Assembly (NCBI GenBank): GCA_964577665.1
Contig: CAZOBD010000001.1
Location: 1-64,000 of the forward strand
Length of the DNA stretch: 64,000 nucleotides
Direction: 5' to 3'
DNA from: CAYVTD01 sp964577665
GTDB taxonomy: Bacteria > Bacteroidota > Ignavibacteria > Kapaibacteriales > UBA2268
The translations under genes were made by a program, and so were the position numbers. Of this stretch, positions 42,301 through 54,100 are shown in pieces (the stretch's first letter is position 1; each line of letters starts with the position of its first letter). The notes beneath the pieces are model-generated. The model had not been told where the DNA came from and ran no database searches. It saw only the letters and a list, made by a program, of their open reading frames with translations.

Positions 42301-45300
42301 TGCTGATGGACTAGTATAGGGATTCTCTGCATATAACCAGCGGAATTCATTGGCATCACCGTTTCCACTTACTGTAAATGTGAAGCAGTAGTCAATACAT
42401 ACTGTCTGACTTGTTGCTCCAACAACTGATACCAATGTAGGCTCTTCTGGTACATTTAGTGTTACTGCGTCAGAATAAACCCATGTGTTTGCTGTTGAGC
42501 AGTACGGGTTCCTTGCAGCTAGTCTGTAAAGCTGATCGTCGAATATCGGTTGAGTAGATGCATTCTGCTCAACTATCGTAAGTTCGCTGGTTGTTACACC
42601 GCTGTAACCGGTAAGAACGTTTCCTGCTAAATAAGTACTGTTATTCAAATCAGCCCATGCTCCTCCGTTGAATATCTGCCATTGATATTCATAAGCAATA
42701 GTTCCGAAGTTAAACACAGGTGTTTCACCGTAACATACGGTAAGACTGTGTGTATTCGAGAACAGCGGATTTGTTTCCGTTGTAACTTCTATTTCAGGTG
42801 AATATACCCAGCTTACAGGGCAGGGTTTATTCATAAAGTTATTCATCAGTTTCAGTCTAAAGTAAAGTGTCGAGCCGGATGTTGACTGGTATATAATTAG
42901 TTTTTGTGATCCAGCAACGTCTTCCACTGCCGTAAACTGTTCTCCGTCAAGCTTTTCAGTATATGTTTCTGGAAGAGTATTCGTAATATATACCCAGTTG
43001 GTCTGGTCGTCAGAGTACTGCCATGCGTGAGTATATCCAGTGTATTTGGCAGCATCGTTCCAATCAGCCGTAATTGTGCTTGTAGTTTCAGAGCAAATTG
43101 TCATTGAGGGGCTCCACGATGTAAATGTCGGGCTTCCGTCAACTCTTAAGGTTGCCGCATCGCTGTGTTCCCAACTGGCAGGACATATATAGTTCCTTGC
43201 TCTAAGTCTATATTCGGTATCATCATAAATCCATGCTTTAGGTGTTGTAACGGTAAGCATACTTGTATTAACTCCGCTAAAGACACCTGCATTTGAAAGA
43301 TCATCCCAACCGTTTGTATCATCACCGGTCTGCCACTGATAAACAATGTGCTGGTAAACTCCATCGAACTTACTTGCAAAGTATGCTGTTTCATCTTCGC
43401 AAATAGTCTGACTTCCCATTGCATCTGCATCAGGAATAGGATTATTAGGTATATAGAGTGATACAACATTGTCAAAAGTAATCCATGATGTCGGGCAGTC
43501 AACATTCTTAACCTTTAACTTAAACCAATAATTCAAATCAGCCTGAGTGTACCATCCGCCGTAAAGCGCCGCATCGAGATCTATAATCAGATCCTCCTGT
43601 GTCCCGTGGAACGGACCGTCAGCCTGAGTAGTGTTTTCCCACTCTCCAGTCTGCTTGTTAAACAGCAGCCACTGCCACTCGTTAGCATTATCCACGCTGG
43701 CATTAAGAGTTATCGATCCGCTAGGTTCGGCGAAGCATGCCGTAGCATTAGAGGGCCAGGTAACGAGATTAGGCCTTCCCGGAACGTGCAATGTACCCGG
43801 AGCCAGTGATGTATTCCATGATGAAGGACATCCGAGCAGCCTCGCTTTCAATTGATATTGAGCGCCGTCAAGATATGTAGAGCTTTCAGTGCTTACGATA
43901 TAAAGTCTTGTTGTTAGTACTCCTGCATAATTAGCTACTGTCTTACCGCCGATATCATGGTCTCCGTTACTTAAGTCTTCCCATGCAGTGCCGTTGTACC
44001 ATTGCCAGTTAAATTCATAATTTTCATCAGGCCAGATAACGGGCCAGGAAATTGCCTCATCATAAGAGTCAAAGTAAACCGTAGAGCTGCCGTCGCCCGC
44101 GTAAGTACAAAGAGTCTGGCTGTCAGGTGATACGCTACTCAGCACCGGACCATAAGTATTATCAATATGTATGGTTGCGGCGTCAGAGACATAGTATTCA
44201 TCATAGCAGTCTCCCTGAAGCGCTCTCAACCTGTAAACCGCAAAGTGATCCGTATTAAAGTTATTAGTATATTTTAGATACAGGCTTTCTGTATTTACAC
44301 CTGAATAAGTCATATCGTGGAACTGTACATAACCGTTTGAGAGGTTATACCAGTTGTCTGTCATGTAATCCCAGAACTGCCACTGATATTCGTCAACCAC
44401 GGCGCCTGAAGCTGCAGCCGCAGTCATTGTATAGTCAACATTTTCGCAAAGAGTTACACTCTGAGGATTGGCTGAGAACTGCACCTGATCCTTCGTTCTG
44501 AGCATTGCCGAGTCGGACAGTGAGAACGGTCCTGTACAGCCCTGGAAGTAAACTCTTACTTTATATATTCTGCCGCTTGCATCGCCGGCGGGATTAATTA
44601 CCAGATTAGCAGATCCCTGACCGCTGTAAGTAGCCGATGAAAGAGCCGGGGCATGGCCCCATCCGTCAGTAATTTCTACCAATGTATTTACCGTACCGGG
44701 TTTAACCTCAAACCATTTGTAGTAATCAACCAAACCTGTAATAGAACCTGCATCCAGTGTGAATGTGTAAGGCTGATTGTTACATACTGCAGTCGAACTC
44801 GTAAGTGAGAAGTCAGCAATCGTTGGTATCGGCGATGCCCAAAGCGTAGCGGCGCCTGAGTAATACCATGAATCCGGGCAGTAAATACTGTTCGTGCTAA
44901 TTCTATATTGATTTAAATATCTTCCGTCTATTTTAACGCTGAGGCTTGTGGTTGTGTAACCAGTGTAGCCAGTTTGATCTGTCGCATCGGTAATGTCAGC
45001 CCATGCACCCCATGTTTCTGTTATATCATTATATTCTCTTACCTGCCACATATAAACGCCGTTTGTAAGAGTAATGGCAGTATTTTCAAATTCGTGGTAC
45101 TGGTCTGTATCTGCATAATCGCAAACTGTATAGCTTGCAGGATAATCTCCGAAAGAGGGTTCGGGATAGTTGTGCAGAGTAACTGCATCTGAGAATACCC
45201 ATGTATCCGGACATCCGTAATTTCTGGCTGCAAGCATAAAATAGCTTGTACCCGGAGGCGAGCTTATAACAGTAAGCTGTGTAGTTGTTACGCCTTCAAA

Positions 45301-48300
45301 ACTGCCGCCTGCAAATGCGCCGGCAGGAATATCGGTATAATCCGACCAAGTAATTCCTGGTAAAGTCGGTGTTACACCGCCAGGCCTGTGAATCAACCAT
45401 TTATATGTTAATTCTGATTGTGCAGAAACAGCTCCCGTAAAGGTATAACCTGCACCGACGCAGACCGTTGCCTCATCCGGAGCAACATCTGTAATAACCG
45501 GATCGTCGGGTACAAATACCGTAATTGCGCCTACATGATAATCTGAATTATGCCATGACAGGAGACATCCGTCGTTTCTTGCTCTTAATCTGAACACAAG
45601 CCAGTCAGGCAGATCGTTATTATCTACATTTGAGAAGTCCAGTTCGAGTTTTGTTGTCAGATGACCGCTGTAATATACATTCTGTAGTCCGATTTCGGCA
45701 GCTGTTGCATCAGTCCAATCGCCTAAGCCGGTATCCCACCAATCCCACATAAATTCGTTTGCATATTGAACGGGCTGTGTAAGCGTAGTAGATTCTTCTT
45801 TGCAAACGGTTATATTATTAAACGCCGGGTTATTGAACACGGGCTGCATCGGTACGTGCAGAGTTGATGCTCCTGAGTACTCCCATGTAAGAGGACATCC
45901 GTTGAACTTGGCTTTTATTCTGAACAGAGCCATGTCCATATCGTTATTAACCTGATTTGCCGTCAGAAGCGTTGTGGTTGCTCCCGAGAATGGTGTCGTA
46001 AGTCCGAAGTAGTCTTGATCGTCTGAAAGATCAGTCCAAACCGACCCCATGTTTGTTGAGAATACCTGCCATCTCCACTCTGTTCCCTGATACATATCAG
46101 CAGAAAATACAGTTGAAGAATTTGCACCCACATCGCAAAGCGTTACGCTCTGGGGAGATGGCTGCATAGCTGCAATTTCAGGTGTAAGGTCTATATCTAT
46201 AAATATTGTAGCAGCGTCCGAGTAAACATAAGTTTCAAGACATCCCGAATATCTTGCTGCCATTCTGTAGCGTGCTCTTCTGTCGTGGTTCCAGGTTGTC
46301 ATGTCCCCGAGAGACATTGCAGTCGTGTTAACACCAGAGTAAATGATACCGTGGTGTTCAACGCTGAGACCGTTTGTAAGATCCCACCATCTGTCCTGAT
46401 CGTAATCCCACCACTGCCAGTTGATATCAAGAGCCTCCAGATTGTCCGGTTGTGCCGTAAATGTCCACCAAACACCTTCGCAGAGAGTTACACTGCTTGG
46501 GTTGCCCGTTGAAAATACCAGATCGGGTGGTGTATTGACAACTGCAGTATCAGACAGGGAGCAGATACTTGAACAATTGTTATTCCATGCTCTAGCCTTG
46601 AAGTAAATATTATATTCATCTGCCAGACCTGCCGGATTAAGAGTCAAATGTGTCGTAGTATATCCTGAGAATCCAAGACCGGCAACAAAAGAAGATGTAC
46701 CGCTTGTAATATCAGCACAGTTAGTGTCGTCGCCCTGGCATTCCATCCATACATATCTGGTCATATCATTTGTATAATAAAACTGTGCTATAAGCGATGC
46801 TTCCTGTTCATAGCAGGGTACTGTTATCGATTCGGGATAAGTAGTCATGGCTACCGGATATCTTGGTACGTGCAGTGTTACCGCATCGCTTAGATATACA
46901 ACATCCGGACAAGTGCTGGTGCCGTTGACTTTCATCCTGAACATCCAGCCGTCCTTATAATAAATGTCAGTTTCTGTTACCTGACAGAGGTCGGTATTTA
47001 CCATCCTGCCGCACTCGTTAACGGTGAGCTTGGTAGTAGTAGAACCGCTGAACATAGAACCGCCGTTGGGATCCTGATGTACGCTTTCGGTTATATCAAC
47101 CCATGCTCCGGCATTTACGTCGTACCACTGCCACTGCGGATTGCCTACATAATATACAGGATCGACACCGAATGATTTCGGATTCGGGAAGCCCGCAGTT
47201 TCAAGGCACGCCGTTACACTCGTGTTAAGATCTCCGAATGTCGGAGGCGTCTCAAGATGCAGAGTAACAGCTTCAGCGCTGGTGTTCCACGTAGCGGGAC
47301 AGCCTGCATTCCTCACTTTCAAAGTGAACTCAGTATATAAAGGTAATTGCGGCACTTGAAGAATACCTAGTTCATCAGTGTTAACTCCTGTTACCATTAT
47401 ACCTGTATAATTTGAACCGTTCGCCAAATCATACCAGCTCGAGCCGTCAGAATACATCCATTGATACTCAATTTGATCACTTATAGGAGCAAAATTGTAT
47501 CTTGGATCACTTGCATATGCAGATCCTGAGTAGGCTGCCGTAATTGTACTCGTAAATGACTCCCCAATTAGAGGTGTATCCGGGCAGACGGTTTTGCTGT
47601 TATCCGCCAAATCAGTAACCTCTGGTTCTCTCGGTACAAAAATATCGAATGAATTCGAATATGTATATGTATCCGGACAGCCTTCAGGCCTCACTTTTAC
47701 CCTTAAACTCGATTGGTAACTTCGCTCTTCTAAAACAGGTGATCCGTAATTAAAAGTGAGTGTATTAGCAGGATCAAAGGTAAGAGTTTTCGAGTTATGC
47801 CCGTTAAATGCTGCACGAGGATTAGAGGAAAGATCACTAAGGTCAATCCAAGCCGGCGTACCGGTTGTTCTATATACCTGCCAATTAAAATCAGTTGTTC
47901 CTCCAAGAAAATCAGCAACCATTGTATATGTAGAACTACCCTTACATAATGTAACTGATGAAGGCAACTGAGTAAATGTTACAGCGCTTGAGCAAGTAAT
48001 TGTATGGGACAACTGCCCGCTGAGGTTAGCTGTCGAAAATGCCCATGTAGTAGGACATCCCATTATTCTTGCTCCAAGCCGGAATATGCCTATTCCATTT
48101 TCAAATTCAATATCATCCAGAATATTAACCGTTAGTTCCGTAGTTGTATATCCCGAATAATAAGTTGGATCGGTAACATCAAACCAGTTGCTTCCGTTAT
48201 CGGTTGATAACTGCCATTTGAATTCCGTTCCGAAATAATTTATATTGTTTAGCTCCAAGCTCAGAACAACCGGATCGGGCTGAATAATACAAACCGTCTG

Positions 48301-49902
48301 GCTCGTATTAGTTCCCGTAAAGAAGGTAGGATGATTAGGTATTACTAATGTTACCTCGGGACCTACCTCCCATGTTGCGGGACATCCTGTGTTGTTTCTT
48401 GCAAGCAGTCTGAAATTATCGCCGTTAAAGTCTGCAAGATCTTCAGTAGCTCCGGAATTAGCACAAAGCTGGAGAGTGTTTTCACTGGAGCCGTGCAGTC
48501 TCGTGTCAGATGCATCCGTACAGTCTTCCCAACTGTCGGTATCAGCTTCCCACTGCCATTTGTAGCTGTTGGCATTTGTTACTGTGGGCGCCCATGTATT
48601 GCATGCACCGTCATAAGCATTGCAGAAAGTATAGCTTGTCGGGAAACCTGTGAAGTCAGGTTCGACAGAAGGATTGAAATAAACCTGTACCCTTGTATCT
48701 GAACCAACAAGTGTGTTGCTTCCGCACAGGCTTTGTACCCAAAGCGTTGTTGCGCTGCCTATCGGCGTGGGATATTGATATCCTCCGTCGTGTATTAGAT
48801 TCCCTCCTGTCTGTGCATCATACACTTTAAACTGGGTTTCTCCCGTTCCGGTTCCTGGTGTGTCCGGTCCTGTCGGTCCCCATGTCAATGTCGTACTAGA
48901 GCAAATATTAATAGTCGAACTGACCTGAGCCGGTTCTGGGCGGAGAGTAACTATACTGCCCGATGAAATCGCAATTTCGTCGCCGGAGCAGGGTGATCCT
49001 GATTGATATCCGTAAACACTGTTTCCGGATTCGTTGTAGGATGTCATTCTCCAGTAATAGGAAGTACAGCTTGACACGTTTGTTACATTTAGACTTGTTT
49101 GTGCTCTTGTAAGCTGTGCAGGATTATAACCTGCCAGGAGATTATTCATATTGGCATCTGTTGCCACCCATACTCTGTAACCGACTACCGTATGAGATGC
49201 CGGAACCTGCCAGCTAATCTGAAATTGGTCGTCTTCTACAGTATTACAAAAAACGTTAATGTTCTGCGGCGTGTCGGGAAGCGAGTAAATACCCTGAGCT
49301 CCGTAATTGTCGCCCCCGAAAAATCCGTTAAAATCATTGAAAGTATCGGTGTCTTCCTTATAAGCATAAACCTTGAACCAATATTTCAAACCTGCGCTGA
49401 CCGGTACGTTAACAGTCTCGATAACGTTATTATTGTCATCACAAACGCCGCCTGCTACAATGTGGAAACGGTTATCACTTCCGTCATGAACAAAGTAGCG
49501 GTTCAGTGAATAAGCCCACGTACCTGGTCCGTACGAGGTATAATAATTTTGTGTATCGTCCAGTTCACCGGCGGCACCTCCCGTTCCGTCATTGTTAGGG
49601 AAATAATCCGAATCAATATCGGCAACGCCGTTTGGAACTTCATATGCTACCAGTATCCAGTAGTCATGCTCATCCATATCTCCCGTATAGAAGTTGACAG
49701 TAATGTTAGTACTGGTCAACAGACTACCGTTAAAGGATGATATCCTGCCCTGGTCATCATCGGCACCATAGGCGGAAGTGTAGAAAAATAGCGATGTGCA
49801 AATAATTGCTAAAAGGTATAGAGCTCTTCTCATTGCTTCACCAAAAAATTTATTAATAAAATTACTATTTATATTACTTCTCTTTCTGTCTAGATTATCC
49901 AT
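24374..49902 (-). CDS. Giant T9SS-exported Ig-like repeat surface protein, one gene spanning three scaffold joins
   Basis: Naive reading gives four ORFs (39400-49902, 35033-39067, 30759-35264, 24374-30901), but they are one gene. At 39418-39517 and 35064-35163 the flanks overlap by the same 55 bases, and merging them keeps the frame. At 30770-30869 the frame differs only because 100 N is not a multiple of three. Removing N and duplicates leaves 25,119 bp, exactly 8,373 codons, so at least 8,372 residues. Layout: signal peptide (ATG at 49833 gives MRRALYLLAII...; the ATG at 49902 adds 23 residues and is less likely); a beta-rich head; a fibronectin-III domain; about 70 Ig-like units, each with P.F...TVC, YQWQ, SGVTT..L.I, YRL.A.N..CP; a Big/invasin-like domain; another fibronectin-III; and a T9SS type A sorting domain at the end (MPNPATDKISF...). 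It is probably an adhesin or a very long surface fibre. The terminator at 24324 follows. Confidence 0.85.
30770..30869. other. Scaffold gap, true unresolved sequence
   Basis: A run of 100 N. The flanks do not overlap. The Ig repeat stops at WTDLSDA upstream and resumes at YTFNLPM, which is the B strand of a following repeat, so at least about 50-60 residues (150-180 bp) are missing, possibly whole repeats more. Confidence 0.9.
35064..35163. other. Scaffold gap, false (flanks overlap by 55 bp)
   Basis: The 55 bases at 35009-35063 are repeated exactly at 35164-35218. Collapsing the duplicate and the N removes 155 bp and restores one open frame across the ALPVYTNDMSYSETVCE stretch. Confidence 0.9.
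39418..39517. other. Scaffold gap, false (flanks overlap by 55 bp)
   Basis: The 55 bases at 39363-39417 are repeated exactly at 39518-39572. After collapse the frame reads through WTDLNNNPPYSGVTTNSLNI without a break. Confidence 0.9.
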
Positions 49903-50291
49903 AATTTCTTCTTTTCTTTTTTCTCAGACACAATTATTGCCAACTATATCTATCGAATATAGCTGGAATGTTACTAATCATTCCCCAAAAATAAAAATTA
50001 ATTACTTAATTATAAAACTTTTTTTTGCTAAAATACAGTTAAAATCAGCTTAATTTACCTTTATTAACCTGATCATCTCTCTTTTTGTTATAATACCATT
50101 CGATTATTTTTCCTTAATAATTATCTAAATATTATATTTTACAATGTATTATTAATTTATTAAAATAATTTAAAAATTTAAATTATAAATATTAATCAAT
50201 AATGAAAATATGATTACATTTATTACTGTTTAATTCAGAAGCAGAATACTGCCTCAAAATTAAGCAGTAAATTTTACTATTTAAATCAAAT
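49903..50291. other. AT-rich leader region before the giant gene
   Basis: No gene is seen in 389 bp. A weak inverted repeat TACTGC/GCAGTA (50247-50269) lies just after the stop of the 50292 gene and may be a poor terminator. A TAAATTTG box (50287-50294, minus strand) lacks an upstream TTTG at the right distance. I could not place a convincing promoter for the giant gene. Confidence 0.5.
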
Positions 50292-51023
50292 TTAATCATT
50301 ATCAGTCTCTACTTTGTTTGGTACGGAAAAAGCCGATTCGCCTGTCTTTCCGGTTGATTTTACACGTACATAGATATTTCCACCGGTATTCTTCAGAGAG
50401 CTGTATGGAATATCGGCTGATGAAGAAAAAACAATGATATTTTTAAATCCCTCTATGAAATTTTTAAATGATTCATCGTATGCAGCCTGAAAGCTGTATC
50501 TTTCGGCTCCTTTTGCATCATTCCATTCAATTTTTATGTAATTTTCAGTGTATTGAATTTCTTCGATATATGGTATTTCAGGAATTGTAGTATGCGAATA
50601 TGCTTTAACACCTTCCGTAAGATAGTTGGCATTACTGCCCCATCCGTTTGCATCAAATATCTTTATGAAATATTCTGTGCCGGGTTCAAGATTTGTAATT
50701 TCAAAGTAATTTTCGTATTCGCTCAGGTGGGTAACGTATCCGCCGCCGGGAAGGGAATCCCCTATGCCGCAGCGCTCGTCGGGTTTGTAGTAAAATGTGT
50801 CGATAGGTTCGCCAGGCTCTTTTTCTTTCATTATGGCAACGAGACGGTATTCGCCGTCTCCTTTGCTGATGTTGAAAGCAAGAGTGTTGGGCTTTGCAGT
50901 AGAAAAGCTTGTTATTTTAGATGCTTCTGCCGGTTCCTCTGCAATTTCGGCTTTTTCCGCCGAACTGAGAGGCAGCAAAAGAATTAAGACCAGTAATAGT
51001 ACCGTGCTTAGAATCTTTATCAT
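50292..51023 (-). CDS. Secreted protein with fibronectin-III-like domain, function unknown
   Basis: 243 residues from the ATG ending at 51023; a longer reading from a TTG at 51074 adds 17 hydrophobic residues and is less likely. A Sec signal peptide (about 1-22, long Leu-rich core, no lipobox Cys) is followed by a short Glu/Ala stretch and then two beta-rich modules. The first contains the fibronectin-III-like phrase NLEPGTEYFIKIFDANGWG. The second starts at IPYIEEIQYTENYIKIEWNDAKGAERYSF, written here in part, and also looks like fibronectin III. There is no T9SS sorting domain, so it should stay in the periplasm or reach the surface another way. It sits between two giant surface-protein genes and may help in their assembly, but this is a guess from position. 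The strong terminator at 51082 lies just upstream, so it needs its own promoter, which I did not find. Confidence 0.6.
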   Translation of the reverse strand: MIKILSTVLLLVLILLLPLSSAEKAEIAEEPAEASKITSFSTAKPNTLAFNISKGDGEYRLVAIMKEKEPGEPIDTFYYKPDERCGIGDSLPGGGYVTHLSEYENYFEITNLEPGTEYFIKIFDANGWGSNANYLTEGVKAYSHTTIPEIPYIEEIQYTENYIKIEWNDAKGAERYSFQAAYDESFKNFIEGFKNIIVFSSSADIPYSSLKNTGGNIYVRVKSTGKTGESAFSVPNKVETDND

Positions 51024-51081
51024 ATTTTTACTTTTAAATACTAAAAGAAAAATGAGAACGAATAAAAATATCAAAATAAAT

Positions 51082-51109
51082 GCACGGCGTGCAAAAAAGC
51101 ACGCCGTGC
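51082..51109 (-). terminator. Rho-independent terminator after the giant fibre gene
   Basis: A perfect 11-bp stem, GCACGGCGTGC (51082-51092) and GCACGCCGTGC (51099-51109), has a 6-nt loop. On the minus strand it is followed by the T-rich run ATTTATTTTGATATTTTTA. It begins 18 bp after the stop at 51127. Confidence 0.85.
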
Positions 51110-51126
51110 TGATAATAGTTTATCTA

Positions 51127-54100
51127 TTAATCATCTTCCATAAGGAACCAGCCGTTGTTTACATAAACTAATGTAACAAGCTGAAATCCATCCTGAAGTT
51201 CAGTAATATAACCGTTTTGATCACAGTTAATCTCCATTGTACTGCCGGCATCGCCGGGATTAAAGAATATGCGGAGGATCATGCCTGTTTCAAGATTTGT
51301 GTAGTTATCGAGATTAAGCGTTGAAGCTACGCCTGCTGCTCCGTTGAAGATAATCAGAGGATACAGATCTTCTGTATTAAACTGATATGTATAAGTACCA
51401 TTGATATTGTAAGTAGCGCTTCCGAGCTTGGGCAAGCCCTGTCCGAAATGGACGGAGACGCGGTTGTTTGTCTGTGAGGCTTCGATAGCCGCACCGGCAC
51501 CGTCATTTTCAGTCAGAATTGCCGGTATGTCGGAGGTAGATGTGGTGGCAACTGCTTCGATGGCAACGCCGCCGCCTGTATTGTCTGCTCTGATTGTCGA
51601 TTCTGTTCTTTCGGATGTTGCATTGATTGCATGTCCTGCATCTGAGGCATTTGTAGCATCTGCTTCAACTCTTAAGACATCTGAGTAGATCGGAGGTGTA
51701 GGTGAACCTGAACCGCCGTTTATACCGTTTGTTTCTGAGTGGAAGTATGCAACATATCCTGTCTCTGCTGTGTTTTCAGCAACAAGCGCCGAGGCGGAAC
51801 CTGTTGATTTTACACTCAAACCATAAGCTGAACCTGCATCCGCGGCATTTGTCAGGTTAGCGGCTGTTTCGATATAAGCGCCGTTACCGGCTGCATCGAT
51901 ATCAAGACCGTTACCGTCTGAGTCAATTTCAAGACCGAGAGCAGCACTCTGTATTTTCGCGCCGGGTCCGCTGAATGACCATACGTCAAGACCAAGACCG
52001 GTGCCAAAGTTTGTAACGTCCAAAGTCGGGTTTGCATTATCGGAGATAAAGTCGCCTGCTTTGCCGTCACCGAGGTTTTCTGCTCTAATTGTCTGGTCAT
52101 CGCTGTTGTTTTCAAATCTACCTGCTATACCGTAAGTAGTTTCGGCAAACAATGCGCCTGCTGCGGTGAAGCCGCCGCCGTTTGTATAAGAGCTGCTGTT
52201 CAGTGCATATACTGCAAATCCTTCGTTGCCTGTGCCTGTATCAAAGTCAAGAACCTGACCAACTAAAGCATGAGCCTGACCTGATTCAACAGTAAAGTAG
52301 CCTGCATTACCCTGAAGCGGATCCGGGCTGTTTGATTTGTTTTCTGACCAGATTGTATAATAAGGTCTGTCTGATGATGCGTAAATAGCTGCTCCGTAGT
52401 TCTGAGAACCGCCGGGATTACCTGCCTGAACTCTAACTACATCAGAAGCAATCTGATTTGCGCCGTTAGAAGATGAAGTGAACCATGCTGCAAAGTTATC
52501 TGTACCGGTGCTTTCGCCATAGACGGCTGCGCCTAACATTCCATTGCTTTCCGCATATACGCCGTAGCCTGCCATAGCAGTGTTTTCTGCGCTTACTGCT
52601 CTGCCGCCCATAACCGTATTGCTGAAGTTCTGCTGAACTACCCAGTTATTTGTATGGTTCATGTTTAAGTCAAGACCGTTTCCGGTTGTGCCGTCGCCGT
52701 TTATTGACTCTTCAGTTTCTACTGCAACTGCACCTGCAAGAGCTGCTGCATCTACCGCTACCGAAGCCGCACCGCTTCCGTCATAAGTAAATGACTGGAT
52801 GGCAAAGCCTTCGGTAAGAGCTGCATTTGTTATATTTATATTATGATCAGCGCCGGCTTCCGTAATAGTAAGCTGACGTGTTGCCTGATCAAATGTAGTG
52901 GCTGTAATAAGTTCGTTATCGGGAACTTCTGTGTCAATAGTAGCAGTCCAAACATTTCCTGCTTCTGTTATTGTCAGTGTATTTGCAGCAAATGTCATAT
53001 CAGTGATAAGCTCATTTACTGCTGAAGGATCGTCTGCTTCAATGATGCCGGAGCCGTCAAAGCTGAGACCGTTTCCGATTTTTACTGCAAGTCCGTCAAG
53101 ACCGATTCCGAGACCGGAATTTGCATCATAATCTACAGATACTGACTGAGGAGCGCTTCCGTCATAAGAAAATGTGTTTATGCCGGGGCCTGCGGACAGT
53201 GTTGAATGTGTATGAGTAAGGTCTGCTGTTACATCACCGTTTTCATCGCTTACTGTAAGTTCCATAGTACCGGAATTAAAGGAAGCGCCTGTATTATAAG
53301 GATTAAAGGCTACATCGGCAATAGCAACTGAGCCGTCAAGAATCATTGCTGAGGTAACTCCGTCGTTTGCAATTCCGACAGTCGCGGCAGCGCTTCCGTC
53401 ATAAGCGAACGAACTGATACCGGCGCCTTCGCTCAATTCTGCATTTGTTACATTTACCATCAAAGCAGAATTTTCATCTGTAACTGTCAATGCTCTGGTA
53501 GCCTGATCAAAGGTCAAAGAAGCATTATAAGGATTAAAGGCTACATCTGCTAGAGCAACAGTACCGTCTTCTATTTTTGCCGAGTTTACGGCATTGTCCA
53601 TCAGGAAGAGAGGAGTTGCGCTAGTGCCGTCGCCGCCGATTGTTGTCCCGTCGGTGAAAACGGAAAGACCGGTCAAGGTAGCGCTTACGTCTCCGCCTGC
53701 ATCTGTAATTGTGATAACTCTGTTTACGTCATCCCATGCAATTGACTGATTGAAAGGATCGAAAGCAAGGTCATCAACTGTAATTGTACCGTCAACATAA
53801 TCATTTGCCGTTACAACACCTGCGCCTGTAGGACCGAATGTTCCGCCTACGAGGAGATTATTCATGTTTGTTGCGTCAGTGATTTTGTTAAAAGGTACGG
53901 TATAAGCGCCGGTTAGATTTGTGATTTCTGCATTTACTATATCGGCGTTGACAATGTCGGCATTGGTAACATCTGCATTTGTGATTTCTGCATTTGTAAT
54001 TTCAGCGTTCACAGCATATAAATCAATGAAATCTCCTATTTCAGCAAAGAAAAGGTCAACCCAAAGTTCAGTGATTTCTGAGTAAGTTGCATAAAGATCG

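Larger units (their letters stand above)
25410..48663 (-). repeat. Array of about 70 Ig-like domain repeats
   Basis: I counted about 70 units by the motif TVC (or TIC, TLC, TAC) near each start; the count may be off by one or two and excludes whatever the gap at 30770 hides. Units average about 110 residues. Each begins with a Pro-x-Phe strand, has a Cys before the B strand and a second Cys in a GCP or similar motif after the F strand, and a central YQWQ or WQW. The last unit (VMSGG) lacks the first Cys. DNA identity between units is modest, so most are old and diverged; assembly failed only at a few near-identical k-mers. Confidence 0.85.
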
